From JAKLHL01 sp964411885 (lineage in GTDB: Bacteria; Bdellovibrionota; JAFGOL01), in NCBI GenBank assembly GCA_964411885.1, contig CAYPMK010000034.1:1-14726 (forward strand): a DNA stretch of 14,726 nt, given 5' to 3'. The notes below the pieces were generated by a model that saw nothing but the letters and a program-made list of their open reading frames with translations, ran no database searches and was not told the origin of the DNA. This document shows positions 1-7,690 of this stretch, piece after piece (within the stretch, counting starts at the first letter, position 1; the number at the start of each line of letters is the position of its first letter). The position numbers were made by a program, and so were the translations under genes.

Positions 1-180
1 CTTAAGAGCCAGAAGATAGTACAAGTAGTTGTCTATGAATATGAAAATGGTGTAGAAAAATTCAAAACAGTAGATGACTATGAAAAAGGGAAGCTTTTTT
101 CTAAGACCTATTATGAGCTTATTTATGACGAACAAGGTAAATTAAAAAAAGAAAAGAAAACAGGTAAGGATGTTTTTTAA
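1..180 (+). CDS. 3' end of an unrecognised lysine-rich protein gene (partial)
   Basis: Reading from base 1, an open frame runs 59 codons to a TAA at 178-180; the start lies outside the window. The visible C-terminus is rich in Lys, Glu and Tyr, with alternating hydrophobic and charged stretches such as VQVVVYEYENG and YYELIYDEQGKLKK. These could be beta-hairpins of a repeat-type or wall-associated protein, but I do not recognise the family. It ends 21 nt before the macro-domain gene on the same strand, so the two may be co-transcribed. It is called coding because the frame is uninterrupted, uses the same AT-ending codons as its neighbours, and leads into a tight gene string. Confidence 0.6.
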   Translation, partial: LKSQKIVQVVVYEYENGVEKFKTVDDYEKGKLFSKTYYELIYDEQGKLKKEKKTGKDVF

Positions 181-201
181 TATTGTGGTTTAATATGCAC
201 C

Positions 202-738
202 ATGAATATAAACTTTGTTCTTGGTGACATTACAGATCAAAACACAGATGCAATAGTTAATGCTGCTAATAACTCCCTGCTGGGTGGTGGAGGCGTTGAT
301 GGCGCTATACATAAAAAAGCAGGTCTACTGTTGTTAGAAGAATGTAGAAAATTAAAAGGTTGTGCTACAGGCTCTGCAAAAATAACTAAAGCTTACACAC
401 TTAGATCAAAATATATAATACATGCTGTAGGGCCAGTTTATAAAGATGGGTTTAATGGTGAACCTGTTCTATTAGCTTCAGCCTACAAAAGATCTATTGA
501 ACTTGCTATAGAGCATGGTCTTAAAAGTATCTCTTTTCCGGCTATAAGTGCTGGTGCTTATGGCTATCCAGTTAAAGAGGCCGCTCTTATAGCTCTTGGT
601 GTGGCGCTGAAAGCTAAAGAACAAAATATTCCTTTAGACGAACTAAGGTTTGTCCTTTTCAATGACGAGGTCTATAATGCGTTCAAGTTAGCATATAAAG
701 AACTAAAAGAAGGTATATTCAATGGAACAACTCCTTAA
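202..738 (+). CDS. Macro-domain protein, YmdB-type O-acetyl-ADP-ribose deacetylase
   Basis: A single 178-residue macro domain, the normal size for stand-alone YmdB/MacroD proteins. Family signatures are present in order: GDIT (residues 8-11, adenine-contacting Asp9), NAANNSLLGGGGVDGAIH (20-37) and SFPAISAGAYGYP (111-123). Asn23 and Asp33 match the spacing of E. coli YmdB catalytic Asn25/Asp35. Known members hydrolyse O-acetyl-ADP-ribose, the sirtuin by-product, and remove mono-ADP-ribose from acidic residues. The sirtuin gene starts 17 nt before this gene ends, which suggests translational coupling and a shared substrate cycle. The ATG gives the expected family N-terminus, but no Shine-Dalgarno sequence precedes it. 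A TAATAT (191-196) could be a -10 box, though it sits too close to the ATG and has no good -35. The family is certain; the substrate in vivo is inferred. Confidence 0.92.
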   Translation: MNINFVLGDITDQNTDAIVNAANNSLLGGGGVDGAIHKKAGLLLLEECRKLKGCATGSAKITKAYTLRSKYIIHAVGPVYKDGFNGEPVLLASAYKRSIELAIEHGLKSISFPAISAGAYGYPVKEAALIALGVALKAKEQNIPLDELRFVLFNDEVYNAFKLAYKELKEGIFNGTTP

Positions 739-1450
739 ATTCTTAAAAACCAAATCTTCTCCAAAAATAGTTGTATTAACAGGAGCTGGAGTTAGTGCAG
801 AGTCTGGCATAAAGACATTCAGGGATAGTGGAGGCTTGTGGGAAAATTATAGAATAGAGGACGTTGCTACCCCAGAAGGTTTTTATGCGAACCCAGATCT
901 TGTTTATGAATTTTATAACCAAAGAAGAAGACAGGCAAAATTATGTGAACCAAATAGAGGACATTTTGCCCTTGCAGAAATAGAAGACTTGTTTGGTGAT
1001 AATTTTACCTTGGTAACGCAGAACGTTGATAATCTTCATGAGAGAGCTGGTTCAAAAAAAGTTTTACACATGCATGGAGAACTTTTTAAGGCAAGATGCT
1101 TTGAATGTGGTTCTGTAATGGAATGGGAAGAAGACCTTGATGCAAGTGATAGTTGTGATAACTGTAACGGAAATCTTAGGCCTCATATTGTGTGGTTCAA
1201 TGAAATGCCCTTGTTTATGGACGATATTGTATCTAATTTATCTTTGTGTGATCTTTTTGTTTCTATAGGTACTAGTGGCGTTGTTTATCCAGCAGCAGGT
1301 TTTTATCAAACAGCTTCTTCAAAAGGTGCTTATACCTTGGAACTTAATCTTAATCCAACAGGTTCTAATTTTGATTCCGTTATACAAGGACCTTCTGGTA
1401 CCACGATAGATGTTTTATTAAAAACTTTAAGGAGTGTTTACACAAATTAA
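722..1450 (+). CDS. cobB: NAD-dependent protein deacylase, CobB/SIRT5-type sirtuin
   Basis: A 242-residue Sir2-family enzyme that removes acyl groups from lysine using NAD+, releasing nicotinamide and O-acyl-ADP-ribose. NAD-binding GAGVSAESGIKTFRD is at residues 21-35, QNVDNLH at 100-106, and the catalytic His is His118 in LHMHGE. A zinc ribbon is formed by Cys126/129 and Cys145/148. Ala49, Tyr65 and Arg68 (ATP and FYNQR) match SIRT5 Ala86, Tyr102 and Arg105. These residues define class III enzymes that prefer succinyl or malonyl lysine, so desuccinylase activity is a reasonable prediction. The start is supported by AAGAAGG upstream. It overlaps the macro gene by 17 nt, and the next gene starts 5 nt after its stop. 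The intact catalytic His argues against the SirTM ADP-ribosylating class that also pairs with macro proteins. Confidence 0.94.
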   Translation: MEQLLKFLKTKSSPKIVVLTGAGVSAESGIKTFRDSGGLWENYRIEDVATPEGFYANPDLVYEFYNQRRRQAKLCEPNRGHFALAEIEDLFGDNFTLVTQNVDNLHERAGSKKVLHMHGELFKARCFECGSVMEWEEDLDASDSCDNCNGNLRPHIVWFNEMPLFMDDIVSNLSLCDLFVSIGTSGVVYPAAGFYQTASSKGAYTLELNLNPTGSNFDSVIQGPSGTTIDVLLKTLRSVYTN

Positions 1451-1454
1451 ATTT

Positions 1455-2048
1455 ATGAAAAAAACAATAATCGTTTTAGCGATGATGTTTCCTTCATTAG
1501 CGTTTTGTGGAATATCTGTTTTTGGTGGTCAGGGATACGGAGCTTTTAGATTATCAGGAGCAAGCAGTACTAATCTTTCTAGCATAATGATAGCTGGCAT
1601 AAAATTTTCTGAATATTTTGATTTTAGATATCTAAGTCTTGATACAGCGTTAAGGATGCCAGTGCTTCCATTCAGGGTCTTGGATATAAAATATAACAAG
1701 AATGGTGATACTTATACTTCATATGACTCAGACGTTTTTGGTATTTCTTTTAATATACCGGTAACAGAACGTTTTAAGATAGGCCTGCTATATGGTTTGG
1801 GCAAATCTGAAATAGGCAACCTAACAAAACAATCAAGTGGTGATTATATAGCTACTATACATAAAAGTTTTATACAGGCCTTTAATGCAGAGCTTACTTG
1901 GACTATGCCCTTTGAGATGTTCATTGTTTCTCCAAAGATAGGGATGCTGATGCATTTTTTAGATAAGGATTCAGGATACGACAATGCTGCATCTTATTAT
2001 GGTGCTGTATCAATTACTTATGTTTTTGAGCAAGAAGATAAGAAGTAA
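1455..2048 (+). CDS. Small exported protein, predicted outer-membrane beta-barrel
   Basis: A 197-residue protein with a clear N-terminal signal peptide: MKK, a hydrophobic stretch, and AFCG near residue 19 as the likely cleavage region. The mature part is rich in Gly, Ser, Tyr and Phe. It alternates hydrophobic and polar residues in short segments separated by turns and ends in a strand-like YYGAVSITYVF followed by a charged tail. This is typical of 8-stranded OmpA/OmpW-size barrels, but no named family is recognised. ATG 1455 is chosen over GTG 1434 because it gives the complete signal peptide; the AAGGAG at 1429-1434 lies 20 nt from this ATG, which is too far for an ideal ribosome binding site. 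It follows the sirtuin on the same strand and converges with the YqeY gene, with only 4 nt between the stop codons. Confidence 0.72.
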   Translation: MKKTIIVLAMMFPSLAFCGISVFGGQGYGAFRLSGASSTNLSSIMIAGIKFSEYFDFRYLSLDTALRMPVLPFRVLDIKYNKNGDTYTSYDSDVFGISFNIPVTERFKIGLLYGLGKSEIGNLTKQSSGDYIATIHKSFIQAFNAELTWTMPFEMFIVSPKIGMLMHFLDKDSGYDNAASYYGAVSITYVFEQEDKK

Positions 2049-2052
2049 TTTT

Positions 2053-2451
2053 TTATTTACCCCAATTATCAACTATCTCTTTTATTACTTGAGAATCAGC
2101 TTTTCCCTTTAAAAGTGGCATTACGTTCTTCATATTAACTTCTTCTGACTTAACGTTTGCTTTTATGAATGCGACAACTTCTTCTTTACTCATCTGCTTT
2201 GGTAAAAATTCCTCTATTATTTTTAACTCTTCTTTAATTTCTGCTTTCTTGTCGTCGGGAAAGAAGTCTAGGGATTTTACAAGCTTCTTGTGATAAGCCT
2301 GACACACTTCTTCTTCTGTCCTTTTCTTTGTAGTTGATTTTTCTTCTGTCTTTATTTCTGCCATTAGCATTCTTATTACAGATAATCTTTTGGCATTTTT
2401 GTCTCTCATGGCTGTTTTCATTTGTTCGTGTAAAAGCTCGGATAACTTCAA
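2053..2451 (-). CDS. yqeY: GatB/YqeY domain-containing protein
   Basis: A helical protein of 132 residues from the TTG start chosen here. The N-terminal pattern LSELLHEQMKTAMRDKNAKR followed by LSVIRMLMAEIK, and the C-terminal MKNVMPLLKGKADSQVIKEIV, are typical of the YqeY family. That family resembles the C-terminal tRNA-binding domain of the GatB amidotransferase subunit; its own role is unsettled. The TTG at 2449-2451 is preferred to an upstream TTG (2497-2499) for two reasons. GGAGGG (2459-2464) lies 7 nt before it, and the resulting N-terminus matches the family. The upstream start would also lie 5' of the predicted transcription start. The gene diverges from the TetR regulator and converges on the beta-barrel gene. 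Confidence 0.88.
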   Translation of the reverse strand: MKLSELLHEQMKTAMRDKNAKRLSVIRMLMAEIKTEEKSTTKKRTEEEVCQAYHKKLVKSLDFFPDDKKAEIKEELKIIEEFLPKQMSKEEVVAFIKANVKSEEVNMKNVMPLLKGKADSQVIKEIVDNWGK

Positions 2452-2458
2452 ATTTTTA

Positions 2459-2464
2459 CCCTCC
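2459..2464 (-). promoter_or_regulatory. Ribosome binding site deciding the TTG start of yqeY
   Basis: On the minus strand GGAGGG is followed by the 7-nt spacer TAAAAAT and then TTG. This is a strong Shine-Dalgarno sequence at a good distance, and it makes the internal TTG the best start for the YqeY protein. Confidence 0.75.
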
Positions 2465-2471
2465 ACAACCT

Positions 2472-2500
2472 TGTATACCTTAAAATCTGTCAAATGCAAA
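2472..2500 (-). promoter_or_regulatory. Promoter for yqeY
   Basis: Minus-strand TTTGCA (2495-2500), a 17-nt spacer, then TATACA (2472-2477). Initiation about 7 nt downstream would fall just before GGAGGG, giving a short leader that keeps the ribosome binding site. The -35 is weak and the -10 is good. It also overlaps the upstream TTG, which argues against that codon as the start. Confidence 0.5.
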
Positions 2501-2537
2501 TTTTAATTTTTCAAATATATGTTTGACAAAATCAAAT
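2490..2537. repeat. Three TCAAAT repeats with an exact 21-bp period, candidate TetR operator array
   Basis: TCAAAT occurs at 2490-2495, 2511-2516 and 2532-2537, each 21 bp apart, so all three lie on the same helix face. An inverted copy, TTTGA at 2522-2526, makes a dyad TCAAA-N6-TTTGA (2511-2526) that overlaps the -35 of the TetR promoter. A second opposed dyad, TTTGA-N5-TCAAA, spans 2522-2536. The array fills the region between the divergent yqeY and TetR genes. TetR-family repressors commonly bind such sites in front of their own operons. That this regulator binds here is an inference, and AT-rich sequence makes short repeats easier to find by chance. Confidence 0.5.
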
Positions 2538-2551
2538 GAATGTTTTAATTA
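2523..2551 (+). promoter_or_regulatory. Promoter of the TetR-tolC-RND efflux operon
   Basis: Perfect -35 TTGACA (2523-2528), a 17-nt spacer, and -10 TAATTA (2546-2551). Initiation about 7 nt later would be near 2558, leaving a leader of only a few bases before ATG 2561 and no Shine-Dalgarno sequence. The -35 lies inside a TCAAA/TTTGA dyad, so a bound repressor would block it. Confidence 0.65.
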
Positions 2552-2560
2552 GTCCATATT

Positions 2561-3193
2561 ATGATTAAAAAAGGAACTAACACTAGATCTCTTTTGATAG
2601 AGAAAGCAACACCGCTGTTTGCCAAAAAAGGCTATGATGGGGCTACTATTAAGGACATTTGTCAGGCTACGGGCATGAACGTTAGCTTAGTGAGTTATTA
2701 TTTTGGAGGCAAAGAAGGACTTTTTCATGCCTGTATAGAAAGTTTTGGTGAGTTTGGACTTAGAACAGCAGAAAAAATATTAGTACCACCAAAATCAAAA
2801 CAGGAGTTCGATATAAGGCTGTCCTTATTCCTAGATGAAATAATCAATATACATTTTGAACACATTGAACTTTTAACTCTTATACACAGAGAAATGGAAA
2901 GCCAAAGCCAAAAATCATCAGAGGTATTTAAAAAAACATTCCATAAGGTTTTTGAGCTTTTGGTTTCATTCTTTAGTACAGCTCAAGAACAAGGGATAAT
3001 AAACAAGGAGCTAGATCCAAGGTTGTGCACTTCCATTCTTTTTGGATCGATAAAATCTTTCTTTATGGTCAATCCAAAAGTAAGAAAGGTTTTTTCTTTA
3101 CCAGATATAGAGAATCCAGCTTCTAGAAAAAAGGTAAGAGAGAATTATATGAAAATATTTTGTGAGGGTTTTTGCAATGAAAAAAATAATTAG
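2561..3193 (+). CDS. TetR-family transcriptional regulator of the efflux operon
   Basis: A 210-residue protein. The N-terminal helix-turn-helix domain has the TetR pattern: TRSLLIEKATPLFAKKGYDG, then ATIKDICQATGMNVSLVSYYFGGKEGLF (about residues 24-51), with the conserved YYFGGKEGL ending the recognition helix. The helical C-terminal half should bind a ligand and dimerise. It contains HREMESQSQKSSEVFKK and resembles the CecR-like subgroup, but the inducer cannot be read from the sequence. It is the first gene of the operon, and its 3' end overlaps the TolC-like gene by 17 nt. Autorepression through the TCAAAT array upstream is likely by analogy with other TetR-controlled pumps. The ATG is nearly leaderless and lacks a ribosome binding site. 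Confidence 0.92.
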   Translation: MIKKGTNTRSLLIEKATPLFAKKGYDGATIKDICQATGMNVSLVSYYFGGKEGLFHACIESFGEFGLRTAEKILVPPKSKQEFDIRLSLFLDEIINIHFEHIELLTLIHREMESQSQKSSEVFKKTFHKVFELLVSFFSTAQEQGIINKELDPRLCTSILFGSIKSFFMVNPKVRKVFSLPDIENPASRKKVRENYMKIFCEGFCNEKNN

Positions 3194-4589
3194 TTTTATC
3201 GTGTTTAGTATTTCTTTCTGTGCTTATGCTGAACTTATAACTCTTGAGTCATACATTCAACAGGTGGCACAAGGGAACCAAAATTATACAGCTTCTGTTA
3301 AAAATACTGAGGCTGGAAAACTAAAATCACAGGAAGGGGAGCTTCTTACATCTACATCGTTCTTTACTAATCTAAATCATGTTAACGATAAAAGGGTGCC
3401 AGCGATACCTGCAATAATGGGGGACAGAACTATAGTCTCTAGTGGTTCGATGGGTTTTGCCAAGAACACTACGTTTGGTCTTAGCGGAAAACTTTATTAC
3501 TCTTTAACCCACACAAAGATGAATGGCGTTAATGGCGCTTTTATTCCATATACAGAGTATTATGAAATGAGCCCTGTGCTAGAAGTAAAACAATCCTTAT
3601 GGCAAAATGCTTTTGGACGTCAAACACGTGCAGCAATGCAGGCATTAGAATCTAAATCCATGAGCGATGCCTATTCATCAAAATATATGTCTAAACAGCT
3701 AATTTCAGCATCAGAAACTCTTTACTGGAACCTTTCTACTGTAAGAGAGCTTTTAGATATACAAAAACAAAATCTTAAGAGAGCAGAAAAACTTTTAGAA
3801 TGGTCTAAGAGGAGGGCAAACCTTAACCTTGCAGACAAGGTTGATCTTTTACAAGCACAAGCAATGCTAAAGATGAGACAACTAGAACTTGAATCTACAA
3901 TGGAAACAGAAAGACAACTATTAAGACAATTCAATACCAATAGAGGTCTTACAAGTGATGATGTAGAAATAGAATTAGAAAAAATGACACCAGAACAAGC
4001 TTTGGCTCTTTCTATTCCAGAAAAAGTTGGGGTTAGAGAAGATGTTAAAGCTTTAGAGGCTGGAGCAAGGGCCGCCGCCGCTAATGTTAAATTATCAAAA
4101 GATAAAAATGCACCTACATTGGATCTTTTTGGTACTTTTTCTCTTAATGGAAAAGAAAAATTTAACGATGCCTTTCAAGATGCTTTTAGTGGTAGATATC
4201 CTTACACTATAGTAGGACTTACCTTTAGTGCTCCACTAAGTTTTGGATATGTGAGTAGAGTGAACCAAGGTTATGAAGCAGAAAAAGTAGCGGCAGAATA
4301 TGCATATCAAAGAAAATCTTTTGAAACAGAAAGACTTTGGGATGATCTTAGTAAAAAGATAGTTGATACAAGAAAAAAACTTGAATTAGCACATGAGCTT
4401 GAAAAATTACAGGATCAAAAAGTTAATTACGAAGAAAAAAGACTTAAACTTGGTCGTACTACAACGTATCAGGTCATAATGTTCGAGAATGATTTGGCAA
4501 GTGCACAACAAACAAGATTACTTGCCCAACAAGAACTTATTTCTACTATAACTACGATGAAGACCTTTAAGAGCGAAGAGGAGATATAA
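3177..4589 (+). CDS. TolC-family outer-membrane efflux channel
   Basis: A 470-residue protein with a signal peptide (MKKIISFIVFSISFCAYA, cleavage before Glu19). Two long alpha-helical coiled-coil halves, each with dense Lys/Glu/Leu/Gln heptads, alternate with beta-strand segments, as in the OEP repeat architecture. SASETLYWNLSTVRELLDIQ (first half) and KLGRTTTYQVIMFENDLASA (second half) are typical helix pieces of the family. Length fits TolC-like proteins (430-500). ATG 3177 is preferred to GTG 3162 because it gives an intact signal peptide and has GAGGG (3164-3168) 8 nt upstream. It overlaps the TetR gene by 17 nt and ends 5 nt before the RND pump, so all three are one operon. Trimers would form the outer-membrane exit duct of the pump. 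Confidence 0.9.
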   Translation: MKKIISFIVFSISFCAYAELITLESYIQQVAQGNQNYTASVKNTEAGKLKSQEGELLTSTSFFTNLNHVNDKRVPAIPAIMGDRTIVSSGSMGFAKNTTFGLSGKLYYSLTHTKMNGVNGAFIPYTEYYEMSPVLEVKQSLWQNAFGRQTRAAMQALESKSMSDAYSSKYMSKQLISASETLYWNLSTVRELLDIQKQNLKRAEKLLEWSKRRANLNLADKVDLLQAQAMLKMRQLELESTMETERQLLRQFNTNRGLTSDDVEIELEKMTPEQALALSIPEKVGVREDVKALEAGARAAAANVKLSKDKNAPTLDLFGTFSLNGKEKFNDAFQDAFSGRYPYTIVGLTFSAPLSFGYVSRVNQGYEAEKVAAEYAYQRKSFETERLWDDLSKKIVDTRKKLELAHELEKLQDQKVNYEEKRLKLGRTTTYQVIMFENDLASAQQTRLLAQQELISTITTMKTFKSEEEI

Positions 4590-4594
4590 ACTTT

Positions 4595-7500
4595 ATGAAC
4601 ATTGCTGAACTTTCGATCAAACGCCCCGTCTTTATAACTTGTATATTTATCCTTATCTTAACTATAGGAGGGATATCTCTTAGTAGGTTAGGTGTGGACC
4701 TTTTTCCCGATATAGATTTTCCTATCGTGTCTGTAGTTACTTATTATCCGGGTGCTTCTCCTGCAGAAGTAGAAACAGATGTATCTAAAATAATGGAAGA
4801 TGAACTAGGCGGACTTTCTGGTCTAGAAAACCTTTATTCAAGCAACAAGGATGGAGCCAGTATAATAACTTGTCAATTTACTCTTGAAACAGACATTAAG
4901 TATGCACAACAACAGGTAAGGGACAAGATATCTGCTATAAGATCTAAATTGCCAGACGATATTGAAGAACCAATAATCAGGATAGTTGACCCTTCTGATA
5001 ACTCAATAGCCATAATTTCTGTAGAGGCTGAACTTGATGATGCCAAGATGTATGATCTTGTGGAGTACACCATTAAGCAAAGACTAGAACAAGCAGATGG
5101 TGTTGGTAGAGTAGAAGTTATTGGTGGAAGAAAAAGAGAGTTCCACGTAGAGCTTGATAAAGATAAACTAAATAACAGACAGATCTCTGCATCAATGGTG
5201 GCTAGTCAATTGGGACTAGCTGGCAAGAATATTCCTTCAGGAAGATTACAAGGTGATATAAATGATATTACAATAAGATCTTTGGCAGAATTTAAGAGTA
5301 TAGATGATGTTAATAATACAATTGTAAGTTTTTTGGGCAATGATGTTCCCGTTGCTGTTAAAGATATAGGTTCTGTTACAGAGTCACTTGAGGATGAAGA
5401 TTCAAGGTCTTTTATAAATGGAAAGAAATCATTAGTGGTCTTGGTATATAAGCAAACAGATACTAATACTGTTTCTGTAATTAAATCGGTAAAAAAGAAG
5501 GTAAATGAGTTAAACACAAGTATAGCTGAGTTAGAGGGCAAACCAAAACTTGCAGTAGTTCAAGATAGTTCATGGCCTATAACAGCCAACGTTAACGACG
5601 TTACAGAGACTATAATTATAGGTATCATCCTTACGATTCTTGTAGTGTATCTTGCGCTTGGTAGCGGTAGGTCTACTATCATAACTAGTGTTGCTCTCCC
5701 AAATTCATTATTGGGTGCTTTTATACTTATGTTCGTTGCAGGATTTACTGTTAACGTTATAACTCTTTTAGCATTAAGTTTAGCAGTAGGTCTTTTGATA
5801 GACGACGCTATAGTTGTTAGAGAGAATATATTCAGGCATCTTGAAATGGGAGAATCACCAAAAGAAGCGGCAATCAAAGGAACAAAAGAAGTTATGCTTG
5901 CAGTTGTTGCTACGACATTTGTTATAATAGCTGTTTTTGCTCCAGTGTCGTTCTTGACTGGTGTAGTAGGAAGGTTTTTTAAGTCTTTTGGTCTAACAGT
6001 GTGTTTTGTTATGTTAATAAGTTTGTTAGATGCTCTTACTATGGCTCCAATGCTATCTGCTTATATGGCTGGAAAAAAAGAGCACAAGGAAAAAAGGAAT
6101 TGGGTATTAACTAAATTCAAAATATTCCAAGATAAATTAGAAGTATATTATGAGAGGATACTTAAATATACTTTACTGCACTCAAAGAAAGTCTTGCTTA
6201 TAAGTTTAGGCATATTTATTGTGACCTCTGCAACTATTATATGGATACCAAAATCATTTAAATCTGCCGCAGATAACGGTGAATTTATGATCTTCTTAGA
6301 GGCTAAACCTGGAACTAGTTTGGCTCAGTCAGAAAGGTATGGAAAAGAAGTTGACGATATTATTAGGAAGAACAAGTTGGTAGAACTCACTGGTCTTTTT
6401 ATGGGTGGTGGCACTAATGACCATAACGACATAATGTTGTACGTTAAGATGATAGATAGGTCTAAAAGAAGTACTTCTACTACTGAATTTAAGGAACTCG
6501 TTAGACAACAAATGAAGAACTATAGCTTCCTGAAACCTATTATAGGTGACACCGTTGGTAACTTTGGTTCTAAACAACCGTTCTTACTTTATATAAAAGG
6601 CGACGACCTAGCTGAATTAAAGAAGATATCAGATAAAGTAATGTCAAAGTTCAAGAACCACCCTTCTTTAAAAGATGTGAGCTCTTCTTATGAAGAAGGT
6701 AAGCCTGAGTTTCAAATAGTGTTTGATAAAAACAAAGCAGAAAGAATGGGTGTATCAAGCAATATGGCTGGTATGGAGTTGAGGACTTTTGTAGAAGGTC
6801 AAACTCCAACTAAATTCAAAATAGGTGATAACAATTACGATGTAAGGGTTAGGTTCAAAGAGGAACATCGTGATCTTAAAAGTATTTTTTCTTCTATATA
6901 TGTGCCAAACATAAATAATCGTTTGATACCTTTAAGTACTGTTGCAAAAGGCGTAGAAACAGAAGGTCCTACAGAAATAAGCAGGCTTAATAGAGCACGT
7001 TACGTCTTGATATCTGCAGATGTTGCTCCCAAGGGTCCCGGTATGGCAAAGGCAATAGAGGATATAGAAAAGTTCTTTAAGAATGATATTAAACTACCAG
7101 ATGGATATTCCTATGAATTCGAAGGACAGGCAAAAACTTTTGGAGAACTTATTACAGCGATGTTGTTAGCAGCCACCATTGGTATAATATTTATTTATCT
7201 TATCCTCGCCAGCCTATATGAATCATTCGTCATACCATTCACTATCATGTTGGTAATACCTCTTGCACTTTGTGGAGCTTTTGCCGCACTTTTTATTACA
7301 GGTCTATCATTAGATCTTTTTTCTATGATAGGGTGCATAATGTTGATAGGTGTTGCGACAAAGAACTCTATTATATTGGTAGACTATACTCATAAACTAA
7401 TGGACGAACAGGGTTTTGAAAGAAGTGAAGCTATAGTTAGGGCAGGAAAAACAAGATTAAGGCCTATACTTATGACGAGTTTTGCTTTGCTTGCCGGTAT

Positions 7501-7690
7501 GGCGCCAATAGCTTTTGGTATAAGTGAATTGTCTTCGTTCAGACAAGCAATGGGTGTTGCAGTAATGGGTGGTATAGTTAGTTCTACCTTACTTAGTCTT
7601 ATAGTAGTACCAGCCACTTTTACTTATATAGATGATTTTAGATTATGGTCGTCTAGCAAAATAAACAGATTATTTCATCATGGCAAATAA
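4595..7690 (+). CDS. RND-family efflux pump, inner-membrane permease (AcrB/MdtB-like)
   Basis: A full-length 1031-residue RND transporter. It starts MNIAELSIKRPVF, followed by TM1 and the SRLGVDLFPDIDFPIVSV signature of the first porter domain. TM2-TM6 lie around residues 335-490 and TM8-TM12 around 850-1020, with two periplasmic porter/docking loops. The proton-relay residues are Asp403-Asp404 in GLLIDDAIVVREN (TM4) and Lys923 in GVATKNSIILVDY (TM10). The Asp pair places it with the multidrug/HAE-type pumps rather than the heavy-metal CzcA type. It would export hydrophobic compounds by proton antiport through the TolC-like partner. AGAGGAG (4577-4583) is the ribosome binding site, 11 nt upstream. 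Oddly, no membrane-fusion adaptor gene lies in the operon. Its 3' end overlaps the convergent lipoprotein gene by 13 bp. Confidence 0.95.
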   Translation: MNIAELSIKRPVFITCIFILILTIGGISLSRLGVDLFPDIDFPIVSVVTYYPGASPAEVETDVSKIMEDELGGLSGLENLYSSNKDGASIITCQFTLETDIKYAQQQVRDKISAIRSKLPDDIEEPIIRIVDPSDNSIAIISVEAELDDAKMYDLVEYTIKQRLEQADGVGRVEVIGGRKREFHVELDKDKLNNRQISASMVASQLGLAGKNIPSGRLQGDINDITIRSLAEFKSIDDVNNTIVSFLGNDVPVAVKDIGSVTESLEDEDSRSFINGKKSLVVLVYKQTDTNTVSVIKSVKKKVNELNTSIAELEGKPKLAVVQDSSWPITANVNDVTETIIIGIILTILVVYLALGSGRSTIITSVALPNSLLGAFILMFVAGFTVNVITLLALSLAVGLLIDDAIVVRENIFRHLEMGESPKEAAIKGTKEVMLAVVATTFVIIAVFAPVSFLTGVVGRFFKSFGLTVCFVMLISLLDALTMAPMLSAYMAGKKEHKEKRNWVLTKFKIFQDKLEVYYERILKYTLLHSKKVLLISLGIFIVTSATIIWIPKSFKSAADNGEFMIFLEAKPGTSLAQSERYGKEVDDIIRKNKLVELTGLFMGGGTNDHNDIMLYVKMIDRSKRSTSTTEFKELVRQQMKNYSFLKPIIGDTVGNFGSKQPFLLYIKGDDLAELKKISDKVMSKFKNHPSLKDVSSSYEEGKPEFQIVFDKNKAERMGVSSNMAGMELRTFVEGQTPTKFKIGDNNYDVRVRFKEEHRDLKSIFSSIYVPNINNRLIPLSTVAKGVETEGPTEISRLNRARYVLISADVAPKGPGMAKAIEDIEKFFKNDIKLPDGYSYEFEGQAKTFGELITAMLLAATIGIIFIYLILASLYESFVIPFTIMLVIPLALCGAFAALFITGLSLDLFSMIGCIMLIGVATKNSIILVDYTHKLMDEQGFERSEAIVRAGKTRLRPILMTSFALLAGMAPIAFGISELSSFRQAMGVAVMGGIVSSTLLSLIVVPATFTYIDDFRLWSSSKINRLFHHGK

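Noticed and set aside
183..201. TAATAT before the macro gene as a promoter
   Set aside because: No -35 at a suitable distance, and only 5 nt to the ATG; co-transcription with the upstream gene is as likely.
722..1450. SirTM-type ADP-ribosylating sirtuin paired with a macro domain
   Set aside because: The catalytic His118 is kept, the acyl-pocket Tyr/Arg pair is of SIRT5 type, and no lipoylation-related genes are nearby.
2053..2499. Longer YqeY start at TTG 2499
   Set aside because: It has no ribosome binding site, lies upstream of the predicted transcription start, and adds residues not seen in the family.
5206..5541. Minus-strand open frames inside the RND gene and plus-strand frames inside the hyd genes
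   Set aside because: They are shadows of strongly coding opposite-strand frames, with no ribosome binding sites or recognisable protein features.
4595..7690. Heavy-metal (CzcA-type) RND pump, suggested by zupT nearby
   Set aside because: TM4 carries the Asp-Asp pair of multidrug-type pumps, and zupT is in a separate transcript.
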